A stretch of 64,000 nt of DNA. Source: Labrenzia sp. DG1229. GTDB lineage: Bacteria > Pseudomonadota > Alphaproteobacteria > Rhizobiales > Stappiaceae. Within the stretch, counting starts at the first letter, position 1. Each line of letters opens with the position of its first letter. Made by a program: the position numbers and the translations under genes. The DNA lies in contig NZ_KI928935.1 in NCBI RefSeq assembly GCF_000521215.1, forward strand, positions 60,080 to 124,079, in the 5' to 3' direction. Shown here in pieces: positions 1 through 7,829 of the stretch. A model generated the notes under the pieces. That model was given only the letters and a program-made list of their open reading frames with translations. It searched no databases and was not told where the DNA came from.

Positions 1-737
1 ACCCCAATCCCGAAAAACTTGCCGAGCAGTGCGGTGACCTCTTTCGTCGGTGCCTCGTAGACCACCATGCCGATTGTCTTGGAACCAACCGAAATGGGCG
101 CGGCGAGGAAACCCGTGGGTTCGTTTTCGCGTCCCAGATAGTGAGCCGGATCGTAAGCCAGCATCGCTTCGTGACCGCCTGTGACGATCTTGCCGTAAGC
201 GTCTGCCAACGGTGTGTTCTGCCACGTTTCGGACTGAAGGTTCACACCGAAATCGCTCAGTTTGCGCGCACTGTAGATGACGTCGCCATTCAGGTTCACG
301 AGCAGGAGATCGGGAAACCTGTTCGCATCGGCAAAGTCCCGAAGCGGCGTGTGATGCTTCGCGTGGGCCTTGTCATAGGGTTTTCTCCCCGCCTTGACGA
401 GCTGGTCCCGCTCCTCGACCGGGTGCGGGTTATCGCTGACATAGATCTTTGTCAGCATATCGGACGCTTTGTCCTTGTATTTCGCCCAGGCTGTGTCAAA
501 GGCACTGTAGGCGGCGCGAAGCGTCTTGCCCTGAACGTGGCCTTCTATTGTTCTGTGCTTGCCCTGATAAAGCTCCAGCAAACTGTCTCGGCGGCTTTCC
601 GCGAGCGCCATCAAACGTTGTTCAGCCTGTCCGCGAACCGTATCCGCACTCGAAACGTAACTGGCAATGCCAACTCCGGCAGAGCACAGAAGCGCTATGC
701 CAAGGACAAGCGCCGGAAGTTTTGCCGCAACTTTCAC
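1..737 (-). CDS. Methyl-accepting chemotaxis protein, N-terminal part (runs off window)
   Basis: Open from a GTG at 737 to the window edge, so the C-terminal part is missing. GGAG lies 7 bases before the GTG. The translation starts with a short basic end and one hydrophobic segment (about residues 8-28), then a periplasmic region of more than 200 residues resembling a double-Cache sensor domain, including LLLVNLNGDVIYSARKLSDF and a later AAPI...MVVYEAP stretch typical of the membrane-distal and membrane-proximal Cache folds. Family knowledge: such receptors continue into a second membrane helix, HAMP and signalling domains. The gene starts 52 bases after the Cache-like gene ending at 790, so the two probably share a transcript. 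The signalling half is not visible, so a Cache-containing kinase or cyclase cannot be excluded. Confidence 0.7.
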   Translation of the reverse strand, partial: MKVAAKLPALVLGIALLCSAGVGIASYVSSADTVRGQAEQRLMALAESRRDSLLELYQGKHRTIEGHVQGKTLRAAYSAFDTAWAKYKDKASDMLTKIYVSDNPHPVEERDQLVKAGRKPYDKAHAKHHTPLRDFADANRFPDLLLVNLNGDVIYSARKLSDFGVNLQSETWQNTPLADAYGKIVTGGHEAMLAYDPAHYLGRENEPTGFLAAPISVGSKTIGMVVYEAPTKEVTALLGKFFGIG

Positions 738-789
738 AGAATTCTCCAGGGGTTTGCGGGAAGGCGACGCCCTCCCGCGTGTTTGGCAA

Positions 790-1362
790 TCAGAGGTTTT
801 CGACGTTTACACCGAACGTAACTGCACCGATTGCTTCACCGCTGGCCGGGTCGACAACAGTTACGCTGACCTGGCTCTGCAGGGTCTGGGTGCTGTCGTC
901 TTCTTCCAGCTCGCTGATGTGAACGGCATCTTTGCCGGCAGAATATGTATCCTTCCACTTGGCTTCGTCACCTTGCCAGTAGTCGGATGTGACATCGCTC
1001 TGACCGACATTCAGGCCCTTTCCGTCCATGACGAAAATCTCTGTGAAGAGGCCGTCACTGCCTTCCTGAACTTCGGCCAGGTAACCTGACAGGGGCTTGT
1101 CCAGAATAGCATCGATCATGGGCTGGTCGACGGCCTCCGCTTCAGCGCGCCAGGTCTTGTCCAGTGCGTCGATCTTTGCCTGATCAAAAGAACCTGTCTC
1201 GCCGTTTTGAGCCTTTACAGCTGCGACAACTTCGCTGGAAGACGCAATTTCCGCGATCTTTCCGGTAGCCAGCGTTTTGAGCTCGCTTTCAAATTCATTT
1301 GCGGATGCGGCACCTGCGAACATAAAGCCAAGTGCGGTGGCGGTATAAAGAAGGTGTTTCAT
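790..1362 (-). CDS. Secreted Cache-like (PDC sensor) protein
   Basis: 190 residues with a cleavable signal peptide (MKHLLYTATALGFMFAGAAS, cleavage after Ala at about 21). The mature part is all alpha/beta and ends with a typical Cache strand pattern, SVTVVDPASGEAIGAVTFGV, preceded by TEIFVMDGKGLNVGQSD and a YWQGDEAKW motif seen in PDC/Cache sensors. There is no transmembrane or signalling domain, so it is a free periplasmic ligand-binding protein. GGGAG sits 7 bases before the ATG. It lies directly upstream of a Cache-type chemoreceptor on the same strand; inference: it supplies or buffers a ligand for that receptor. The ligand cannot be told from the sequence. Confidence 0.75.
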   Translation of the reverse strand: MKHLLYTATALGFMFAGAASANEFESELKTLATGKIAEIASSSEVVAAVKAQNGETGSFDQAKIDALDKTWRAEAEAVDQPMIDAILDKPLSGYLAEVQEGSDGLFTEIFVMDGKGLNVGQSDVTSDYWQGDEAKWKDTYSAGKDAVHISELEEDDSTQTLQSQVSVTVVDPASGEAIGAVTFGVNVENL

Positions 1363-1546
1363 TGACTACTCCCAAGTTTCTTGTCTCGGGAAATGCTGGC
1401 TCGTGCGCATTAAAATTCTATGTATGGATTACTGGTTTCTTGAGACAACTGTACAGAAAGTCAAAAAAAGTGAGATATACTGACAATTTACACAATAGAA
1501 TTTACTTTTTTTCTCTATCTTAGATTGTAAAATGCAATCATTGATG

Positions 1547-1570
1547 AAAAAGGGCGCGTACGCCCTTTTT
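1547..1570 (-). terminator. Intrinsic terminator, symmetric
   Basis: AAAAAGGGCG, loop CGTA, CGCCCTTTTT: a perfect 10-base stem whose A and T tracts let it work in either direction. It lies 11 bases past the stop of the minus-strand gene ending at 1582. Confidence 0.85.
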
Positions 1571-1581
1571 AAGTGCATACC

Positions 1582-2340
1582 TTAATTCACACTTCCGGGC
1601 AGGCTGAGATTGCCTGACGCTACGTCAAAAACATTCACGACACAAAGCAGAGGCGCGTGAACATTCTGGTTGACGCGGAGAGCAGACGTAACCCCGTCAT
1701 AAGACATGCCTTCTACCGACACGCCATCATCGAAAGAGACATTGATCGTGATTTCAGGCCCCTCAAGAACGGGCGAAAAGCCGGGGCTGTCGATATACAG
1801 CGGAAGACCGGGCCAGGTCGCGGGCATTTTCGGTGCGGCGCCGTCCGGAATGTCCTGTACAGACAAAGTGCCCTCTCCGCAGCTTTCGTTGGGAGCCAGA
1901 ACCACCCAGTGCGAATGCCACCTGGCACCGTCATTGGAAACATCACCGTCACCGTCTTCATCGTAGAGCGGTGTGTCGTCGAAATCCGGATGACTGGTCG
2001 CGACAAGTGCCAGGATGCCTTCGCCTCCTTCGAACCCGACGCTTTCCGGCGGCAACGATGTCGGCCAGACATATGCCTCGACCGGCGCTCCGGCCAGCTG
2101 ACCGGCAGCCTGCGGTATCGTTTCCCCTGCAGACCCTTTCAGGGTCATGTGAAATGTCACGACCCGGCCCTTGCGGTGAACATGGGCGGCCAGGATGTCG
2201 TAGTTCGGATCAATATCACCATTTTCGCCCGACAGGACGGCGCCGTCCTGATGCAGCGCCTGATGATCGTGGTCACCGCCTGCAAGAGCGATTGCCGGCA
2301 CTCCGGCAAGAAGCAAGCCACCAAGAATTGTTTTCAGCAT
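1582..2340 (-). CDS. Secreted hypothetical protein, acidic, MarR-linked
   Basis: 252 residues from the ATG at 2340; an upstream in-frame ATG at 2367 has no ribosome site, whereas GGGAG lies 8 bases before 2340. A signal peptide (MLKTILGGLLLAGVPAIALA) is followed by a His-rich GGDHDHQALH segment, an acidic DEDGDGDVSND loop that could bind Ca2+, and WHSHWVVL. Two Cys (in ESCGEG and PLLCVVNV) could form a disulphide. I do not recognise the family and assign no function. It is divergent from a MarR regulator and shares with it a 43-base palindrome, so it is probably that regulator's main target. It ends at its own terminator. Confidence 0.75.
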   Translation of the reverse strand: MLKTILGGLLLAGVPAIALAGGDHDHQALHQDGAVLSGENGDIDPNYDILAAHVHRKGRVVTFHMTLKGSAGETIPQAAGQLAGAPVEAYVWPTSLPPESVGFEGGEGILALVATSHPDFDDTPLYDEDGDGDVSNDGARWHSHWVVLAPNESCGEGTLSVQDIPDGAAPKMPATWPGLPLYIDSPGFSPVLEGPEITINVSFDDGVSVEGMSYDGVTSALRVNQNVHAPLLCVVNVFDVASGNLSLPGSVN

Positions 2341-2377
2341 GAGAGATACTCCCTGTTTCAAGAACATCCTTCTAATA

Positions 2378-2420
2378 GTAGCGAGTCGAAACTATTGCAA
2401 GTTTAATTTCGACTCGCTAC
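2378..2420. promoter_or_regulatory. Long inverted repeat, likely MarR operator
   Basis: Two perfect 14-base arms, GTAGCGAGTCGAAA (2378-2391) and TTTCGACTCGCTAC (2407-2420), separated by 15 bases. Nested in the centre is a second palindrome, AAACT-ATTGCA-AGTTT (2389-2404). The repeat fills the space between the divergent starts at 2340 and 2430. Position and symmetry fit a dimeric regulator controlling both genes; binding by the adjacent MarR protein is inferred. Confidence 0.7.
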
Positions 2421-2429
2421 ATTTCACAC

Positions 2430-2981
2430 ATGAGTGAGCACAAAAATTCACAGGTGATCCGGGATCTGATTGATCGGCTTTCGCGATTGAATGCGGCTGA
2501 AGACTGGAATGGCCCGTTGAACCCGTCCCAATTCGCAGCGCTATCATACCTGGCGCGTGCCAACAGATTTTCGCGCGCGCCTTCCCATGTCGCCGAATAC
2601 CTCGTGACGACCCGGGGAACCGCGTCCCAAACCCTGAAGGCACTTGCGCGCAAGGGTCTGATTCGCGAATCCAGATCGGCGACCGACAAACGCAGCATTC
2701 GCTACGATGTGACGGACCTTGGCAAAGACATGATGAAGGCCCCTTCCGGGCTGGCCAATGTCATCGACGATCTCCCGGAGGAAATCGTGAAAGATCTGAC
2801 GGGATCGCTCAAGACCCTCGTCCGGGAGATCTTGAAGACTCGGAAAGGCAGATCTTTCGGTCTCTGCAGGACTTGCGCGCACCACCGGAATAGAGGCAAC
2901 GGAGCCTATTGCAATCTTCTTGATGTGTCGCTCGCACCTCCCGATGCGAACGAGATTTGTCACGAACACATAGCCGCCTAG
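2430..2981 (+). CDS. MarR-family regulator with Cys/His-rich tail
   Basis: 183 residues. Residues 10-140 carry a MarR winged helix: the recognition-helix region reads VTTRGTASQTLKALARKGLI, followed by the wing SATDKRSIRYDVTDLG with the conserved Asp-Arg of the family. The C-terminal 40 residues are unusual: Cys146, Cys149, His151, His152, Cys161, Cys177, His178 and His180 look like a metal or Fe-S binding cluster. Family knowledge: MarR proteins bind DNA as dimers and respond to small molecules or redox change. The gene starts 9 bases after a large palindrome and is followed after 13 bases by a MOSC protein, suggesting a redox- or metal-responsive autoregulated locus (inference). Confidence 0.85.
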   Translation: MSEHKNSQVIRDLIDRLSRLNAAEDWNGPLNPSQFAALSYLARANRFSRAPSHVAEYLVTTRGTASQTLKALARKGLIRESRSATDKRSIRYDVTDLGKDMMKAPSGLANVIDDLPEEIVKDLTGSLKTLVREILKTRKGRSFGLCRTCAHHRNRGNGAYCNLLDVSLAPPDANEICHEHIAA

Positions 2982-2994
2982 GAAGACCATCAAC

Positions 2995-3681
2995 ATGAAA
3001 ACAGCTGCAACGATACTCGGCCTGTTTCAGGGCAAGCCGCAAAAGCGCTGGGAGGGGAAGGCGCCTTCCTCGATCCACAAGACGCGGACGGAAACTCCGG
3101 TGGAGGTGACCCTTACCGGTCTTTCGGGCGACCGGCAGGCAGACACGGAAGTTCACGGCGGACCGGAAAAGGCACTCCACATATACCCGTCTGAACATTA
3201 TGCGCACTGGCTCCAGGCGTTTCCTGAAACCACGCAGACTTTCCATTCCGGCGGTTTTGGCGAAAACATCTCGAGTTCCGGATTTACCGAAGAGGATCTT
3301 TGTATCGGCGACATCCTTGCTGCAGGGACAGTTCGACTGCAGGTCGCACAGGGTCGCCAGCCGTGCTGGAAGCTCAATCTTCACACCGGCAATCCGGCCA
3401 TGGCAGCGTCGTTTCAGAAAACCGGCAGGACGGGATGGTACTTCAGGGTGCTGGGTACCGGAAAAATTGCTGCAGGAGATGATTTGAGCCTTGTCGAGCG
3501 CCCCTGCCCGGACTGGAACCTGAGAGACGTCATCCTTGCACGGTTCAATCCGCGACTGGATCCTGACATCGCCTCGGCGTTGTCACGACTGGACCAGTTG
3601 GCGGAACCGTGGCGCGCCTCCTTTGCAAAAAAGGCCGATCCGGGCTATCAGGAAGACACGTCCCGCCGCCTGAAAGGTTAG
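2995..3681 (+). CDS. MOSC domain protein, YiiM-like
   Basis: 228 residues. The MOSC core is recognisable: LSGDRQADTEVHGGPEKAL (about 43-61), HSGGFGENIS (84-93), CIGDIL, and the conserved cofactor cysteine at 124 in QGRQPCWKLNLHTG. The tail holds a YiiM-type three-helix extension (residues 170-220). MOSC proteins bind a sulphur-carrying molybdenum cofactor; YiiM-type members are linked to reduction of N-hydroxylated compounds. Its start is 13 bases after the MarR gene, so they are probably cotranscribed. The specific substrate is unknown. Confidence 0.88.
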   Translation: MKTAATILGLFQGKPQKRWEGKAPSSIHKTRTETPVEVTLTGLSGDRQADTEVHGGPEKALHIYPSEHYAHWLQAFPETTQTFHSGGFGENISSSGFTEEDLCIGDILAAGTVRLQVAQGRQPCWKLNLHTGNPAMAASFQKTGRTGWYFRVLGTGKIAAGDDLSLVERPCPDWNLRDVILARFNPRLDPDIASALSRLDQLAEPWRASFAKKADPGYQEDTSRRLKG

Positions 3682-3722
3682 ACTGAAGGGGTCGCGAACC
3701 CACCCCTGACTTGCACCGTCTC

Positions 3723-3750
3723 TTGCATCGCCTTTCCTTTTCCGCTATAT
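3723..3750 (+). promoter_or_regulatory. Possible sigma-70 promoter for rplY-pth
   Basis: TTGCAT (3723-3728), 16-base spacer, CTATAT (3745-3750), about 115 bases before the rplY start. Both boxes are imperfect; read by eye only. Confidence 0.35.
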
Positions 3751-3865
3751 GCGCGCTCGCGCCTGCACCCCTGGAGGAGGCGCATCTGGACCGATTCCGG
3801 ACAACTCAAGTCTTTCCGATACGGTGGTTCGCCGGTCCGTTATCATACACTCAAGGAGTTTTGCC

Positions 3866-4507
3866 ATGGCTGCCAGCTATGAGCTGAAGGCGTCGGCACG
3901 GGACCGGGTGGGCAAGGGGGCCGCACGGGCACTGCGTCGCGAAGGCCTTCTACCTGCCGTAATCTACGGCGACAAGAAACCCGCCGTGCCGATCACTATT
4001 CCGGTGAAAGAAACCACCCTCACCCTGCACAAGGGCGGTTTCACCGCACAGATCGGCGTCATCAGTATCGATGGTGAGAAGCATCAAGTTATCGCGAAGG
4101 ACTATCAGCTGCACCCGGTGCGCGATGACGTTCTTCACGTTGACTTTCTGCGTGTTGCGAAAGGCGCGACGCTCACGGTCGAAATTCCGGTACAATTCCT
4201 CAATGAAGAAGACTGCCCGGGCCTCAAGAAGGGTGGTGTTCTGAACATCGTTCGCCACACCGTTGAAGTGACGGTTCCTGCGGACTCAATTCCGGAAGCT
4301 TTCGAACTCGACCTTGCCAATGCCGAGCCGGGCGACAGCCTGCACATTTCCGCAATTCAGTTGCCGGAAGGCTGCCAGCCGACGATTACCGATCGCGATT
4401 TCACCATCGCAACGATCGCTGCTCCGGCGGGCATGAAGGAAGAAGAAGAAGAAGAAGGTGCAGCAGCCGAAGAGGAAGCTGTGGAAGAAGAAGCTGCAAG
4501 CGAGTAA
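3866..4507 (+). CDS. rplY: Large ribosomal subunit protein bL25 (Ctc type)
   Basis: 213 residues from the ATG at 3866, which has AAGGAG 7 bases upstream; the reading frame stays open further upstream but has no ribosome site there. The N-terminal half is the 5S rRNA-binding L25 fold (KASARDRVGKGAARALRREG, AVIYGD). The second half is the TL5/CTC beta domain (VEIPVQFLNEEDCPGLKKGG, VEVTVPADSIPE). The end is a run of glutamates with alanines encoded by in-frame GAA repeats, usual for alphaproteobacterial L25. It binds 5S rRNA in the central protuberance. It is followed by pth, a very common pairing. Confidence 0.96.
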   Translation: MAASYELKASARDRVGKGAARALRREGLLPAVIYGDKKPAVPITIPVKETTLTLHKGGFTAQIGVISIDGEKHQVIAKDYQLHPVRDDVLHVDFLRVAKGATLTVEIPVQFLNEEDCPGLKKGGVLNIVRHTVEVTVPADSIPEAFELDLANAEPGDSLHISAIQLPEGCQPTITDRDFTIATIAAPAGMKEEEEEEGAAAEEEAVEEEAASE

Positions 4508-4531
4508 GCTTCTGCTTCGACTGGAACCTTT

Positions 4532-4583
4532 CAGGAGGCGGTTTCCGCCTCCTGACCCAGGCAGCCGCTCGCGGCTGCCTTTT
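4532..4583 (+). terminator. Tandem hairpins between rplY and pth
   Basis: First hairpin CAGGAGGCGG-TTT-CCGCCTCCTG (4532-4554) has no T tract. The second, GGCAGCCG-CTCG-CGGCTGCC (4560-4579), is followed by TTTT and looks like an intrinsic terminator or attenuator. Since pth begins 30 bases later with no clear promoter between, partial readthrough is likely. Confidence 0.7.
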
Positions 4584-4612
4584 CGTTTCAAGCATGATCT
4601 CGAAGGTGGATG

Positions 4613-5353
4613 ATGAAACTGATCGTCGGACTTGGCAATCCAGGCGCCAAATATGCCGGCCACAGGCACAACATCGGCTTCATGGCCGTTGACGAGATTC
4701 ATCGCCGTCACTCCGGATTCCAGCCCTGGCGAGCCCGTTTTCAAGGCCAGGTTTCCGAGGGACGTCTTGGTTCCGAAAAGGTCCTGCTCCTCAAGCCATC
4801 GACCTATATGAACGAATCGGGCCGCTCAATCGGCGAAGCGATGCGCTTCTACAAGGTCGAACCGGAAGACATCGTCGTTCTCTATGACGAGCTTGATCTG
4901 CCTCCGGCCAGGTTCCGGATGAAAAAGGGCGGCGGCCATGGTGGCCACAATGGTCTGAGATCACTCACGGCCCATATCGGTGCGGACTATCGCCGGCTCC
5001 GCCTCGGCATCGGTCATCCAGGTGACAAGAAGCTGGTTTCCAACCATGTGCTCGGTGATTTTTCAAAAGCGGACAGGGATTGGCTCGACCCGCTTCTGAC
5101 GAACATCGCTGACCATGCGGGTCTCCTTGCCGAGGGGAAGGACAGCCAGTTCGCCAACAAGCTGACCCTTGCACTGGAGCCGGACAAGGCTCGACGGACG
5201 GAAAAGGGCAACAAGCCGAAATCCGATGACGCGAAGTCCCGCAAGACCAGGGGCCAAAGCCATATTCGGCAGGCGCGGCAACAAAAACCCGCCGATCTCC
5301 CCAAGTCCGGCCCGATGGCGGACATGCTGAAAAGGCTGCTGGGCCGCGGCTAG
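4613..5353 (+). CDS. pth: Peptidyl-tRNA hydrolase
   Basis: 246 residues. Releases peptidyl groups from tRNA dropped off ribosomes. The start motif [20 protein letters not shown] carries the conserved Asn and catalytic His; also present are [10 protein letters not shown], the Asp of VLYDELDLP, and [11 protein letters not shown]. The usual family length is about 190, so residues 190-246 are a basic, Lys/Arg-rich extension common in Rhizobiales. A second ATG immediately upstream (4610) is equally possible; I chose 4613 because AAGG then sits 6 bases away. It follows rplY. Confidence 0.96.
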   Translation: MKLIVGLGNPGAKYAGHRHNIGFMAVDEIHRRHSGFQPWRARFQGQVSEGRLGSEKVLLLKPSTYMNESGRSIGEAMRFYKVEPEDIVVLYDELDLPPARFRMKKGGGHGGHNGLRSLTAHIGADYRRLRLGIGHPGDKKLVSNHVLGDFSKADRDWLDPLLTNIADHAGLLAEGKDSQFANKLTLALEPDKARRTEKGNKPKSDDAKSRKTRGQSHIRQARQQKPADLPKSGPMADMLKRLLGRG

Positions 5354-5410
5354 TCACAAGCAGCAAGCGTCTTGGCCCACATTAAAAACAACTTTAAAGA
5401 GAATAAAAAG

Positions 5411-5458
5411 TGTGATTCGCGTCACAAAATCGACACGACACGCCCGAAATGATATACT
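5411..5458 (+). promoter_or_regulatory. CRP-like site plus sigma-70 promoter
   Basis: TGTGA-TTCGCG-TCACA (5411-5426) matches the CRP consensus half-sites exactly. It is followed by TCGACA (5430-5435), a 17-base spacer and TATACT (5453-5458). The implied start near 5465 puts the site centre at about -46. The only downstream gene in range is the RNase T2 at 5488. Activation by a CRP/FNR-family protein is inferred. Confidence 0.6.
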
Positions 5459-5487
5459 GCCTTTCACGGTATTTCGGGAGAGATACA

Positions 5488-6510
5488 ATGTTCAAATTTC
5501 TAATTATTATCGCAATTTCAATCACTTTCGCCAACCCGGCTTTTGCTTTCGTCAAACTGGACGGCTATTTCATTGCAGAGAAGGCATGTGAGGCCTACCA
5601 GAGCAAGAACAAGCAAACCAACCCGGGAAACATTGTTGTGCGGCCAGACATGGCCTATCGGATGCTCGGCATCAACAAGGAGGGTGGTGACTATTTCCAG
5701 GTACATGTCGACGATGCACCGGTCACGGACTCGCGCTGGGTCAGCAGCGCGTGCGGGATTCACGTGGTTGAGGCCAATACTCGCACAAGCGGGGCAGACG
5801 ACGACGCCAATGACGACGTCGTCATAGATCAGACCGGCACTGAGTCCACAGACAACTTGCTGACCCTGAGCTGGCAGCCTGCCTTCTGCGAAACACGGCC
5901 TGGAAAGAAGGAATGCCGGGATCTCAATGACGGGCACCTTCCGCACACGACGAGGCAGCTGTCGATCCACGGCCTGTGGCCACAGCCGAAGGGCAACGAC
6001 TATTGCGGCGTACCGACCGCCATCAGGAACCTTGACACCCCGGACAACTGGCATCGCCTGCCCGCACCGGAGATCGACACCGAGACAGCTGACGCGCTGG
6101 AAGCCGCCATGCCCGGATTTGCCAGCTTTCTGCATCATCATGAGTGGATAAAGCACGGCACCTGCTATTTCGGTGAAGGCGGGGCCGATGAATATTACGA
6201 TGACACTTTGTATCTGACCGCTCTGGTAAATGACTCTGCGGTGGGTGACCTCTTCTTCAACAATGTTGGCAAAGAGATCACCGGTGCGGAGATCAGAGCG
6301 GCTTTCGATTCAAGTTTCGGTAACGGAAGCGGCGAGCGGGTTCTCATCAAATGCAAATCGGATTCCGGCAGGACGCTGATCAACGAGATCTGGATAAGCC
6401 TCGGCGGAACGATTTCACCAGGGTCGGATTTGGGCGACCTGATGCGCGCCGCAGAAAGCACCGGCATGGGCTGCAAGCGCGGCATCGTGGACCCTGCCGG
6501 ACTGCAATAG
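5488..6510 (+). CDS. Secreted ribonuclease T2 family protein
   Basis: 340 residues from the ATG at 5488 (GGGAG 7 bases upstream). Signal peptide MFKFLIIIAISITFANPAFA. Residues 21-121 are an extra N-terminal region with two Cys (34 and 89) and an Asp-rich linker, not part of the T2 fold. The catalytic domain follows: LTLSWQPAFCE, active-site block 1 IHGLWPQ (His161) and block 2 HEWIKHGTC (218-226), both intact. T2 enzymes cut RNA through 2',3'-cyclic phosphates. Export to the periplasm or outside fits nutrient scavenging of RNA. The gene stands alone behind a CRP-like site, which would tie expression to nutrient state (inference). Confidence 0.93.
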   Translation: MFKFLIIIAISITFANPAFAFVKLDGYFIAEKACEAYQSKNKQTNPGNIVVRPDMAYRMLGINKEGGDYFQVHVDDAPVTDSRWVSSACGIHVVEANTRTSGADDDANDDVVIDQTGTESTDNLLTLSWQPAFCETRPGKKECRDLNDGHLPHTTRQLSIHGLWPQPKGNDYCGVPTAIRNLDTPDNWHRLPAPEIDTETADALEAAMPGFASFLHHHEWIKHGTCYFGEGGADEYYDDTLYLTALVNDSAVGDLFFNNVGKEITGAEIRAAFDSSFGNGSGERVLIKCKSDSGRTLINEIWISLGGTISPGSDLGDLMRAAESTGMGCKRGIVDPAGLQ

Positions 6511-6658
6511 GTCGGTGCGCACAGCCTTGCGGAAGCGCCACAGGCGTGAAGGAACCGCCAGCAGAACCTGCTGCGAGCCCGGCAAGCCTTGACCTGCCGG
6601 GCGCGCTCGGGCATGTAGCGCGGCGACAGTTTCAGACACGAACCGAAAGCGACCTCCC

Positions 6659-7759
6659 ATGGGATTCCAGTGCGGCATTGTCGGGCTGCCGAATGTCGGC
6701 AAGTCCACACTATTCAATGCGCTTACAAAAACCGCGGCGGCGCAGGCCGCGAACTATCCATTCTGCACCATCGAACCGAATACGGGCGAAGTGGCCGTAC
6801 CGGATGAGCGTCTTTATGCGATCCGGGATATTGCCCAGTCGAAAGAAGTCATCCCGACGCGGATTACCTTCGTTGATATCGCAGGTCTTGTGCGCGGTGC
6901 CTCCAAGGGAGAAGGCCTCGGAAACCAGTTTCTGGCCAACATTCGCGAAGTCGATGCCATCGCCCACGTGCTGCGCTGCTTCGTGGATGACGACATCACC
7001 CATGTCGACGGTGCCATCGATCCACTCGCAGATGCTGAAACGGTCGAAACCGAACTCATGGTCGCGGACATGGAGAGCCTGGAGCGCCGTATTGCTCCGT
7101 TAAGGAAGAAAGCCAGCGGTGGCGACAAGGAAGCTAAGGCTGTCCTGCCGATCATGGAAGCCGCGCTTGTTCTGCTTCAGGACGGCAAACCCGCCCGTAT
7201 GCTGGAAACCGCGGACGCGGAAGAAGCAAAAATGCTGAAAGGCCTGAATCTTCTGACCTCGAAGCCTGTGCTTTACGTCTGTAACGTCGATGAAGCCTCT
7301 GCTGGTGAAGGCAACGAACTTTCGCAAAAGGTCGCCGAAAGGGCCAAGGAAGAAGGCGCGATAGCAGTGGTCATTTCTGCTGCGATCGAAGCGGAAATTT
7401 CTCAACTCGACAAGGAAGAGCAGGACGAATTCCTGGAAACAATCGGCCTTGCAGAACCGGGGCTCGACCGCATGATCCGTGCCGGCTACGACCTTCTCGG
7501 CCTGATCACCTATTTCACGGCGGGGCCGAAAGAAACACGGGCCTGGACGATTACCGAGGGAACGAAGGCGCCGGGCGCTGCAGGCGTCATCCACACGGAT
7601 TTTGAACGCGGCTTCATCCGGGCACAGACCATCGCCTATGACGATTACGTTTCCCTGGGAGGTGAAAATCCCGCGAAGGAGGCCGGCAAGGCCCGTGACG
7701 AAGGCAAGGAATACATCGTCAAGGATGGCGACGTGCTGCTCTTCAAGTTCAATACCTGA
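6659..7759 (+). CDS. ychF: Redox-regulated ATPase YchF (OLA1 family)
   Basis: 366 residues, full family length. Walker A is GLPNVGKST (about 8-16), the switch region DIAGLVRGASKGEGLGNQFL follows, then a coiled-coil insertion around residues 130-165 and a C-terminal TGS domain ending in DYVSLGG, GKEYIVKDGDVLLFKFN. YchF prefers ATP over GTP and associates with ribosomes. The ribosome site before the ATG is weak. It is monocistronic here, followed by pcp after 70 bases. Confidence 0.96.
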   Translation: MGFQCGIVGLPNVGKSTLFNALTKTAAAQAANYPFCTIEPNTGEVAVPDERLYAIRDIAQSKEVIPTRITFVDIAGLVRGASKGEGLGNQFLANIREVDAIAHVLRCFVDDDITHVDGAIDPLADAETVETELMVADMESLERRIAPLRKKASGGDKEAKAVLPIMEAALVLLQDGKPARMLETADAEEAKMLKGLNLLTSKPVLYVCNVDEASAGEGNELSQKVAERAKEEGAIAVVISAAIEAEISQLDKEEQDEFLETIGLAEPGLDRMIRAGYDLLGLITYFTAGPKETRAWTITEGTKAPGAAGVIHTDFERGFIRAQTIAYDDYVSLGGENPAKEAGKARDEGKEYIVKDGDVLLFKFNT

Positions 7760-7829
7760 TAGGCTAGGACACCTTTTTCCTGCCCCTGCTCTCGCTTAAG
7801 GTTCAGGGGCAACACAGGAGAGGTACCCG

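Noticed and set aside
4437..4460. GAA trinucleotide run as a possible phase-variation tract
   Set aside because: It encodes glutamates of the normal acidic tail of bL25; changes by three keep the frame.
7780..7811. TGCCCCTG...CAGGGGCA hairpin before pcp as terminator or riboswitch
   Set aside because: Eight-base stem with a 15-base loop and no T tract; no known riboswitch features.
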